DNA of 64,000 nt from Rhizobium sp. Leaf371 (GTDB lineage Bacteria; Pseudomonadota; Alphaproteobacteria; Rhizobiales; Rhizobiaceae). Position numbers and translations under genes: made by a program. The stretch lies in contig NZ_LMQB01000026.1 of NCBI RefSeq assembly GCF_001424045.1, forward strand, positions 159,644 through 223,643. Reading direction: 5' to 3'. Positions 57,206 through 64,000 of this stretch are shown here, in pieces. Position 1 is the first letter of the stretch, and each line of letters begins with the position of its first letter. Under the pieces are notes generated by a model. It worked only from the letters and a program-made list of their open reading frames with translations, was not told where the DNA came from and ran no database searches.

Positions 57206-58185
57206 TGCGCGGCGGTTTCAGGGTTCAGCATCAGGAAGAAGAAGAGGAGAGCGCGTTCGTCTCCATGACGGACATGACCGTCAGCTTCCTGTTCATCGTC
57301 ATGCTTCTTCTGGCGTTCTTCGCAAGCGAGTACAGCGAAAACGATACTGTCAGCAGGACGATCCACGAAGAGGTCGTGGCAGAACGCGACACGGCCCTGG
57401 AGGAGATAAAGAAGCTGCGCGCGCTCATCTCCGACAAGGAGAAACGCATCGATGAGCAGTCCGTCGAACTCGACACACAGCAGATCGAGATAGCTCAACT
57501 TCAGAAAAAGATCGCCGAACTGGAAGAGATCATCGCGAAATCCAAAAAGCCCGATCCTCTCGAAGCATATTTGACACGGTCGGCAGCGGAGCGGCGTCGA
57601 ATTCTCGAGACACTCCGTAACCAGTTGAAAGTCGATTTTCCTGACCTGCAGGTCGTCATCAGCGAGGAAAGCGACGCACTCCGTTTCCAGGGCGAAGGTC
57701 TTTTTGACAGGGGTATCAGCACGTTGAAGGCTGACAGAAGGGCGGTCGTCGAAAAGATTGCCGCGCGCCTCGAGCAGATACTGCCTTGCTATACGTTGGG
57801 TCCGAAGAAGTCGTGGAATTTGGAATGCAACCCGAGCCTGTCCATCATCGAGGCATTGCAGATCGAAGGGCACACGGATTCGGACGGAACCCCCGACAGC
57901 AACCTGAATCTCTCCACGGCGCGGGCCAATTCTACCTTCACCACAATGACTGCGAGCAAACCGGGACTGGTGGATTTCCAGAATTTTCGCAACCAGCCCG
58001 TTCTTTCCGTGGCAGGATATGGGCAGATGCGACCAATCCGAAAGAACGATACGCTTGAGGGAAAGGCAACCAACCGCCGGGTTGATCTGCGGATCATCAT
58101 GTACAGCCCGAGCCGATCAGACGAAATCGAACGGATTCGCGCTTCTCTCGAAAAGAGCGACGGGGTGGCGAATGGGAATCCTTGA
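57205..58185 (+). CDS. zorB: Zorya system protein ZorB (MotB/OmpA-like)
   Basis: This 326-residue protein has one N-terminal membrane helix (about 21-42) carrying the motor-type aspartate D23 in SMTDMTVSFLF. A long coiled coil follows (about 55-110), and then a C-terminal OmpA/MotB-type peptidoglycan-binding domain (about 150-320) with IEGHTDSDGTP and the TNRRVDLRI end. Two cysteines in that domain could form a disulfide. It anchors the motor to the wall. The ATG at 57205 overlaps zorA; a GTG at 57202 is also possible. It overlaps the zorC start by 14 bp. Confidence 0.95.
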   Translation: MRGGFRVQHQEEEEESAFVSMTDMTVSFLFIVMLLLAFFASEYSENDTVSRTIHEEVVAERDTALEEIKKLRALISDKEKRIDEQSVELDTQQIEIAQLQKKIAELEEIIAKSKKPDPLEAYLTRSAAERRRILETLRNQLKVDFPDLQVVISEESDALRFQGEGLFDRGISTLKADRRAVVEKIAARLEQILPCYTLGPKKSWNLECNPSLSIIEALQIEGHTDSDGTPDSNLNLSTARANSTFTTMTASKPGLVDFQNFRNQPVLSVAGYGQMRPIRKNDTLEGKATNRRVDLRIIMYSPSRSDEIERIRASLEKSDGVANGNP

Positions 58186-59485
58186 GAAGCTGAAGGCGCG
58201 CGGTCGCTTTGAAGCTCCCGCCCTTCCCGCGATAAATCGGCTGTGGTCGGCGACGGAACGTATCCTCTCTCGCTGGCCCGACGTCGTAGCGAACCCACCG
58301 GAGCGCGATCGCGAGAGGCTCGTCGCCGAGATCAATCGCCGCTTCCAGAGCGATGACTGGAACAACACGCCGATGTCGCTTGTCACATCGGCGGCAAGAG
58401 CGCTCTTTGATGAGGAGCGGCGTGAGCGACCAGACCTCGCGGACCTCCGCAGGTTCTATTACGACGAATGCCGGGTTTCGACGCGTATGGGCTTTCTTGG
58501 CGCCATGGCATCGATTTATATTGGTAGCTATGTTCCCACTGCTCGCCACACCTTGGAGCTATCGGAAGTGCTTCGCGAGGCTCGGATTCGTTTGGGCGGA
58601 CGCTGGAAAAACCTGCTGGAGCGCATCCCCGAGATACTCGATCCATTCATCGCGCATGAGGCCGTCGCCCAAAAGATGCTCCCGATGGACGATCCATGGA
58701 GTGGCCTGAAAAGTCTGGGTCTCCGCAGCCCGCATTCTAATGGTTTGATGGACCACGCTCACCTCGCCTATATTCGGTCAATCGCACCGGAGCTGAAGAG
58801 CCGCGAAGGCATGGCAAGGCTATTCGGATGGCTGAAGCCCGATAATCAGGAAGCGAAGCTTACAGGTTCTGCGGACGCAATTTCCGCTTGCCTTGGCCAT
58901 TGGACGCAAGCGGTACCACCGGAGGATGACCAGCGTTATCTCCTCGAAAACCTGATCGGGCTTTATGGCGATCCGCGGGTGCAGCGCGGCGACGCCTGGA
59001 CGGGCGTGCCCGAGCAGTTGATGAGCGTCATCCTCCGATGGCTGACCCGCGAGAACATCCGCTTCTTCCTCGATATCGTTTCAGCCGTCGAAGAAAGCCA
59101 CATGTGGGAGCCGCGGCGAAAGTTCTGGCTGGGTCTGCACCAGCAAGGGCGGATAGATGCCGCATGGGTTGCCTTCAGTGACCGAGCGGCTCGAGAGGCC
59201 CGAACGAGAAGCAAACAGTCTGGTAGTCGAGGAACGCTGCGCTTTGGTCGCCAGATTGCCGGCGGGGGCCGGAGTAACACGTCGCTTCTGATATTAAAGG
59301 TTGGGCGCAAGATCGTCGTAGAGGGCTCACACAGCTATAAGGTCCATGTGTTCGACGCTACGAATCTGCGGGCTCCGGCCCTGTACGGCGACAACTACGA
59401 TTGTGACGACATCCGGGACATTCCAGGAGCCAAGGCGAAGTCTCACCAAGGCTACTGGGAAGGTTGGGTGCTGGAAAACATCTGA
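58172..59485 (+). CDS. zorC: Zorya type I protein ZorC (EH-signature domain)
   Basis: This 437-residue cytoplasmic protein belongs to the EH-signature family that defines Zorya type I. It is mostly helical; the signature region lies near residues 280-370, with VVEESHMWEPRRKFWLG-like residues (EESHMWEP) carrying the Glu-His pair. A beta-rich end binds DNA in the E. coli homologue. The ATG at 58172 starts MGILEKLKARG, 14 bp before the zorB stop. Its stop at 59485 precedes zorD. Operon position and length support the call. Confidence 0.9.
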   Translation: MGILEKLKARGRFEAPALPAINRLWSATERILSRWPDVVANPPERDRERLVAEINRRFQSDDWNNTPMSLVTSAARALFDEERRERPDLADLRRFYYDECRVSTRMGFLGAMASIYIGSYVPTARHTLELSEVLREARIRLGGRWKNLLERIPEILDPFIAHEAVAQKMLPMDDPWSGLKSLGLRSPHSNGLMDHAHLAYIRSIAPELKSREGMARLFGWLKPDNQEAKLTGSADAISACLGHWTQAVPPEDDQRYLLENLIGLYGDPRVQRGDAWTGVPEQLMSVILRWLTRENIRFFLDIVSAVEESHMWEPRRKFWLGLHQQGRIDAAWVAFSDRAAREARTRSKQSGSRGTLRFGRQIAGGGRSNTSLLILKVGRKIVVEGSHSYKVHVFDATNLRAPALYGDNYDCDDIRDIPGAKAKSHQGYWEGWVLENI

Positions 59486-59499
59486 AGGAACCGGCCTTG
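59484..59499 (+). promoter_or_regulatory. Ribosome binding site and TTG start of zorD
   Basis: GAAGGAA (59484-59490) is six bases before a TTG at 59497. An earlier in-frame TTG at 59464 has the purine-rich stretch directly abutting it, so the second is preferred. Confidence 0.65.
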
Positions 59500-62400
59500 G
59501 AATTTGATGTCTCGTTCGACCAGAGCGTTGTAACTCTTGCCCTTCGTGAAAAACGATATGGGTTTCTTAGCCGGCTGATGTCCAGAAAGGCGACAACCGA
59601 TCTGGACAGCCTCCCGATCGAGGAACGCGATCTCCTGTTGGCCGTCGCCGATGTCCGTGCAATCGGTGATGAGATTGATGCTCCACCTCGTATCACCTCG
59701 AACGCCATTGTTCTCGATCACCGCCTTGTCGCCGCTCTTGACGCCAGGACTGCGGAAATTCTGGGATTGCCGGCTGTGGTTGATCTGGTCCTCAAGACCG
59801 ACGTCGAAGGCATTGTCGGGGCTAGCAACTTCCGGCTGAGGCATGAATGGCTGCGCAACGGACAGCGACAATTTCCCAAAAGGATCGGGTCTATCCTTGA
59901 AACAGCCAACGGACTGCGCCGCGTTCCGTTGTGGATGATGGACGCGATCGAAACGTCGGAAGCGCATCGGCCCGGCAACGGCGATTCGACGGACTGGGAA
60001 GCCTTGGCACGGTTCAGGCAGATGCTGGACCCGGGTACCGATGGCGAAAACAAAGGCCCTGCCGCTCGGCTTTCCATGACCGACTTTCTCAGCGGTCTAC
60101 AAGTGCGGATGGCAGACAGTTTTTCCATTTCGCCCCGCAGTTCGTCCGATTTTGACGTCGTTCCATTTTCATTCCAGCGCCTGGAACGCGATCTGAGCGG
60201 CTTCGACGAAATTTCCGAAGACATGGGCGAAATCAGGAATACCGACCTCGGTATCTTCCAGAACCGGGTTCGCGAACGCGGCGCTCTCCCCGCTTACAGG
60301 CTTTCGCCCGGCAGCTACCTCGTTGTTGACCGTTCGGCGGCACCCGCCCTGCAGGTGATGGGAGAGATGCAACATGCGCCGGCGGCAGAACGTCAGGACT
60401 TCATCCGCAATCCGGGCCTGAAGATATCGAATGCCGTAGAAGCTTCGCTTCGATCTCAAGGCAAGCTTGAAGGTCTGTCACCCCAAGCCGAGCAGGAGAT
60501 GATCGAGGCTGCGGCAGGCAGCCTCATCGTCGAAACCAAGGAATTCTCCGAACGCGTGACGGGCGTCGTGACTTTCGAGAAGATCGCGCTCGACATCACG
60601 GAAGGTAGCGGGACGACTTGGCTGCCTGAAGAATTCAGCCGAAAACTCGGAGAGGCGCTCGGTGCGATGCCTCGGTCCGACCTCGAGGCGCTACGGGAAA
60701 GGGTTTCATCTGCTATCGAGCAAGAGAAATCCGCGGTTGAACTGGGCGAACTTTCGATACCGGCCAGGCCGGAAATGCTGAGCGTGATAGACAATCATCT
60801 CAGCGCGGCCGCAGAAAACGACGACGGTGATAACGTCGACGAAAAGACCGACGAAGGGAAGCGCGGACCCGTCGTCCTCGACACCGCAGTCAACTTTGAA
60901 GAGGTTTCCTGGCACGCGAAACTCACCCCGAGATCAGCGACGGCCAGTTCCGGGATTCCGACTTCCATCAGAACACCCCTGAAACCTCACCAGGTAGAGA
61001 GCTTGCAATGGCAGATCGAAGCCTGGAAGGCTGGCCTCCCCGGCGTACTGAATGCAGACGAACAGGGGTTGGGGAAGACGCTTCAGACGATCGCCTTCCT
61101 GACTTGGCTGAAATCGCATATGGCGGAAACGGATGCTCACAACAAAGGTCCGGTCCTTGTCGTTGCGCCGACGTCCCTGCTTGAAAACTGGGAACAGGAA
61201 GTCGCCCGCCATCTTCACGATCCTGGCCTGGGGCATCTCATCCGGCTTTACGGTAGCAGTCTCGGTGGCCGAAAGCTGGTCGGTGCAAAGGGGCGTGACA
61301 CCGACAGCGGAGACGCCAAACTCGACCTGAGCTCCCTACACGAAGCGATCGAGGAGGGCCGTGCTCACAGGTTCTGGCTTCTGACGACCTACACTACCCT
61401 TACAAACTATCAGCATTCGCTGGGTCGCATCCCGTTCTCCGCGATCGTCTTCGACGAAATTCAGGCGTTGAAAAACCCCGTCAGCCTCAGAGCCGTCGCC
61501 GCACGAGCGATGAATGCCGACTTTCGCATTGGTCTGACAGGTACGCCAATCGAAAACGCTGCGACCGATCTCTGGTCGATCATGGATCAGCTCGCACCAG
61601 GCTCGCTCGACAGTCTGCGTGACTTCCACGGGAGATACAAGGAACCGACGGCAGATAACATGACCGATCTCCATGCACGCGCTTTCCGGCCCAATAAGGA
61701 TTGCCCACCACTGGCACTGCGGCGCCTGAAAGACGAAGTCGCGTCCCATCTTCCCAAAAAGTCGCGGAAAATTCATCCCAGACTGATGCCGGAAGGCCAG
61801 GCTATTGCCTACGACGATGCCAAACTGAAATTGGCAACTGGCGGCCTCGGCGCTCAGCTGAAGATGCTGCATCACATTCGCACCGTGTCCGTCCACCCAT
61901 CCGTCCAGTCTGCATGGAGCGACGAGGACTTCATTTCGGCATCGGGACGCCTGACCGCCGTCATGGATATCCTGCGCCGTGTTCATGCGCAGGGCGAGAG
62001 AGCTCTCGTCTTCATAGAGCACAGGCAGATGCAGTACCGTTTTGTCGAGCTGGTAAAAGCTGAGTTCAAGCTTCAGAGGGTCGATCTGATCAACGGCGAC
62101 ACGCCGATCCCCCAGCGCCAAGCCATCGTCAACCGGTTCCAGCGGCATCTGGAAGACGATCGGGGGTTTGATCTCCTTGTATTGGGACCGAAGGCTGCTG
62201 GCACTGGTCTGACGCTTACGGCTGCCACACATGTCATCCATCTTTCCCGCTGGTGGAATCCGGCTGTCGAAGAGCAATGCAATGACCGTGTTCATCGTAT
62301 CGGTCAGACAAACCCTGTGACGGTCCACATCCCCATGGCGGTACATGCGTCATACCAGGACCAATCCTTTGATTGCCTCCTTCAGAGCCTGATGATGCGC

Positions 62401-62598
62401 AAGCGGCGCCTCGCCAGTTCCGCGCTTTGGCCCATGGGCGACACACAGGATGATGTCGCAGCACTTCAGCAGCTGATGAGTGCCGAGAAGACAGGCGACA
62501 AGGGCGATCCGGTGAGAGCCGCGATGCAGGGAATGTTTGAACGGGACAAGCTGAGGTTTCCGGCGGCGGAGGCCGACGGATCGCTGGCGATCGATTGA
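59497..62598 (+). CDS. zorD: Zorya type I protein ZorD (SNF2 helicase/translocase)
   Basis: This 1033-residue protein has an N-terminal half (about 1-470) that is helical with no known motif. A SNF2 ATPase follows: Walker A DEQGLGKT near 521-528, DEIQ Walker B near 651, TGTPIEN motif III near 680, GTGLTL and motif VI HRIGQT near 933. The DEIQ at motif II departs from the usual DEAH. In the E. coli system ZorD is an autoinhibited DNA translocase with nuclease activity recruited by the activated motor. The operon is ordered zorA-B-C-D. A TTG start at 59497 is preferred. Confidence 0.94.
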   Translation: MEFDVSFDQSVVTLALREKRYGFLSRLMSRKATTDLDSLPIEERDLLLAVADVRAIGDEIDAPPRITSNAIVLDHRLVAALDARTAEILGLPAVVDLVLKTDVEGIVGASNFRLRHEWLRNGQRQFPKRIGSILETANGLRRVPLWMMDAIETSEAHRPGNGDSTDWEALARFRQMLDPGTDGENKGPAARLSMTDFLSGLQVRMADSFSISPRSSSDFDVVPFSFQRLERDLSGFDEISEDMGEIRNTDLGIFQNRVRERGALPAYRLSPGSYLVVDRSAAPALQVMGEMQHAPAAERQDFIRNPGLKISNAVEASLRSQGKLEGLSPQAEQEMIEAAAGSLIVETKEFSERVTGVVTFEKIALDITEGSGTTWLPEEFSRKLGEALGAMPRSDLEALRERVSSAIEQEKSAVELGELSIPARPEMLSVIDNHLSAAAENDDGDNVDEKTDEGKRGPVVLDTAVNFEEVSWHAKLTPRSATASSGIPTSIRTPLKPHQVESLQWQIEAWKAGLPGVLNADEQGLGKTLQTIAFLTWLKSHMAETDAHNKGPVLVVAPTSLLENWEQEVARHLHDPGLGHLIRLYGSSLGGRKLVGAKGRDTDSGDAKLDLSSLHEAIEEGRAHRFWLLTTYTTLTNYQHSLGRIPFSAIVFDEIQALKNPVSLRAVAARAMNADFRIGLTGTPIENAATDLWSIMDQLAPGSLDSLRDFHGRYKEPTADNMTDLHARAFRPNKDCPPLALRRLKDEVASHLPKKSRKIHPRLMPEGQAIAYDDAKLKLATGGLGAQLKMLHHIRTVSVHPSVQSAWSDEDFISASGRLTAVMDILRRVHAQGERALVFIEHRQMQYRFVELVKAEFKLQRVDLINGDTPIPQRQAIVNRFQRHLEDDRGFDLLVLGPKAAGTGLTLTAATHVIHLSRWWNPAVEEQCNDRVHRIGQTNPVTVHIPMAVHASYQDQSFDCLLQSLMMRKRRLASSALWPMGDTQDDVAALQQLMSAEKTGDKGDPVRAAMQGMFERDKLRFPAAEADGSLAID

Positions 62599-62696
62599 TC
62601 TCGACCTCGCCGGTATGCGGAAATCATTTCCGCAACGCGAGGCTTTCCAGTGACAGGCCTGCAAGCGAACAAAAATGAAAATAACTTGGACAGACC

Positions 62697-63512
62697 ATGA
62701 CGAATGACAGCAATTCCCGCATCGAACCTATCCTTTCAGTCGACAAGGCCCTTGTAATTGCAGACCCGTGGATCAGCCTGATCCTGAGCGGTCAAAAGGA
62801 CTGGGAGATGCGGTCGACGTCAGCATCGCATCGCGGCTGGTTCGGGTTGATATGGAAAGGGCTTGGTGCAGTCTACGGCGTGGCTCGACTGGTCGACGTC
62901 AAACCTCCACAGTCCCCAGAGCAGATGATCGAGACAGTCGAACGCCACCGTATTCCAGAAGAGATGATCCGATCTGGCAAAGTGGCGGCCTGGAACACGC
63001 CATGGGTGCTTGCCGATGTCCGGCGGCTGACCACGCCCGTTCGCTACCGTCATAAGAATGGCGCGGTGACATGGGTTAATCTCGAGGATGATGTTTCGGA
63101 GGCGATTGTCCGACAGTTGAATGCCGCGCCTGCCTTGCAGGCTCCCTTGACCTCGCTGGCCGCAGCGCCAGCCGTTGCGGAGAAGAGAGACGTCAAGGTC
63201 ATCGGCGAAGTCGAGATCACCCAGGGCAACATTGATCACCATCATATATATCTCCGCGGGTTCTTCGATCGCTTTCCCGCAGATTCAGTAGGTGGGTCGA
63301 ATAGAACTGCCAAGGCGCCGAGGGAGATTTCCGTCGACTGGGGCCAGGACATTGTTTGGACTGACCTGGATAGTTCGAAGAAGTTTTTCCGCGCGCGAGG
63401 TTGGATCGGATCGTTCTTCCGGTTCAGCGAAGCGAAAGCGGGCGACGTGGTGATTGTAGAAGAAACAGCATCCTACCAATACCGGGTACGGCTTTTGAAG
63501 CGAGACAGGTAA
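62697..63512 (+). CDS. ASCH-domain protein with second PUA/B3-like domain, Zorya neighbour
   Basis: This 271-residue protein has an ASCH-like domain at about 20-125 (IADPWISLILSGQKDWEMR, a typical ASCH start, and YGVARLVDV). A linker of about 30 residues is followed by a beta-rich domain at about 175-265 (RARGWIGSFFRF followed by AGDVVIVEE and YQYRVRL). That pattern recalls B3/PUA-like DNA-binding folds, but I assign it only by resemblance. ASCH domains bind RNA or modified nucleotides. It lies 98 bp after zorD, same direction, without a strong ribosome binding site, so it may have its own promoter. It could be a sensor or accessory to Zorya. Confidence 0.75.
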   Translation: MTNDSNSRIEPILSVDKALVIADPWISLILSGQKDWEMRSTSASHRGWFGLIWKGLGAVYGVARLVDVKPPQSPEQMIETVERHRIPEEMIRSGKVAAWNTPWVLADVRRLTTPVRYRHKNGAVTWVNLEDDVSEAIVRQLNAAPALQAPLTSLAAAPAVAEKRDVKVIGEVEITQGNIDHHHIYLRGFFDRFPADSVGGSNRTAKAPREISVDWGQDIVWTDLDSSKKFFRARGWIGSFFRFSEAKAGDVVIVEETASYQYRVRLLKRDR

Positions 63513-63782
63513 CTTTCGAGCCTCGTCTATAATTTTTTCATATACCAAGTGCAATTTATTGGTGCATAAAAAAATGGCGCTTGAATATTTTTCAGAAATT
63601 TTAGCTCACCGGATTCATTGAGAAATTTCCTTCTCAAAATGAGAATAAATTAGGAAACTCTGCAAGTTTACTAATTTTTTCAAGGACTTGACGATTTCGG
63701 TTGTAACACATATCGGAAATTTATGTCATCATTATCTCACGGCCCCTGATGAAGACCGGATGAAAACAGGAGATAAGACGAC
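63513..63782. other. AT-rich gap before small truncated gene
   Basis: This 270-bp stretch contains many A/T tracts and a short inverted TTCTC/GAGAA pair but no ORF. It probably holds the promoter of the small gene that follows. Confidence 0.45.
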
Positions 63783-63896
63783 ATGACTAAATACACGCAG
63801 AAGAAGATTGCAGCCAAGCTGGCTGTCAAGGCAGCGGCAGGCGATGAAGAGATCAGCCCGGAGCAGCAGGGCGAGCTGAAAGAGCTTGGGTGTTGA
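63783..63896 (+). pseudogene. 5' part of a small gene cut by an IS21-like element
   Basis: A CAGGAGA ribosome binding site precedes the ATG. The reading frame encodes 37 residues beginning MTKYTQKKIAAKLAVKAAAG; the last Cys and the stop (TGT TGA) lie inside the sequence that looks like the left tip of an IS21-like element starting at 63891. The native C-terminus is probably lost. It has no recognised domain. The remainder might lie beyond the element, outside the window. Confidence 0.6.
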
Positions 63897-64000
63897 TTTC
63901 CACTGAGAGCTGACCCGGCGCAGCGTTATATTTCCATTGAGAATTGACCCATGTTTCAACCGTCCCCTGCATGTTTTCAGCGGGGGCTCTGGAGTGATCG
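63891..64000 (+). mobile_element. Left end of an IS21-like insertion sequence (partial)
   Basis: From TGTTGATTTCC onward two near-identical 20-bp terminal repeats occur, TTTCCACTGAGAGCTGACCC (63897-63916) and TTTCCATTGAGAATTGACCC (63931-63950), 34 bp apart. Such repeated ends with a TG tip are typical of IS21 family. The transposase gene istA would start just beyond or at the window edge; GGAG precedes a possible GTG near 63994. Its right end is outside. Confidence 0.75.

Noticed and set aside
55172..58185. A flagellar MotA-MotB or TolQ/TolR pair.
   Set aside because: The long ZorA tail, coupling to zorC and zorD, and absence of any flagellar or Tol gene nearby make Zorya the better reading.

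Overview
The window is a high-GC alphaproteobacterial chromosome segment, most likely from the Rhizobiales (Rhizobium/Agrobacterium group). The evidence is the gene content: an NdvA-type cyclic beta-1,2-glucan exporter, the PHB pair phaA-phaB beside the regulator phaR, a seven-iron ferredoxin, CarD, a soluble FtsK paralogue and a multidomain pyruvate carboxylase. No rRNA or tRNA gene and no CRISPR array was seen.

Positions 1-11985 are housekeeping genes: carD (cut by the window edge), fdxA, a broken S4-domain gene, a SUV3-like helicase, phaB, phaA, divergent phaR, a small membrane protein, rpmF, a glutathione S-transferase, mtgA and a short-chain polyprenyl synthase. Positions 12065-18026 form a catabolic unit: a polar amino-acid type ABC transporter with a class V PLP enzyme and a D-hydantoinase/dihydropyrimidinase, under a divergent GntR/FadR regulator with a perfect operator palindrome. 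Positions 18046-34862 hold an AI-2E family permease, a DUF4142 protein, a large hybrid histidine kinase, two divergent small paralogues, the envelope pair pbpC and alpha-2-macroglobulin, an FAD/NAD(P)-binding protein and a small unknown protein. Positions 35122-50876 carry the soluble ftsK paralogue, a small secreted protein, a DUF3597 protein, leuD, a RidA-family gene, ndvA, pyc, lrgA-lrgB, a DeoR regulator with an MFS transporter, and ispG. An RTX protein (51080-52090) follows.

From about 52.1 kb to the end the character changes to accessory DNA: longer AT-rich gaps, a frameshifted HNH endonuclease gene, a hipB-hipA toxin-antitoxin pair behind three evenly spaced operator-like repeats, a complete four-gene Zorya type I anti-phage operon (zorA-zorB-zorC-zorD), a following two-part ASCH-domain gene, and a small gene cut by the left end of an IS21-like element. 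This looks like a defence island whose right edge lies outside the window.

The most notable observations are: the Zorya operon with a possible fifth component (a fused ASCH plus B3/PUA-like protein); three operator-like 16-mers exactly 38 bp apart upstream of hipB; an S4-domain gene broken by what looks like a hairpin template-switch event that left a perfect 15-bp palindrome; a frameshifted HNH gene; and the IS21-like truncation at the right edge. All family assignments come from reading motifs by eye; no database search was run.
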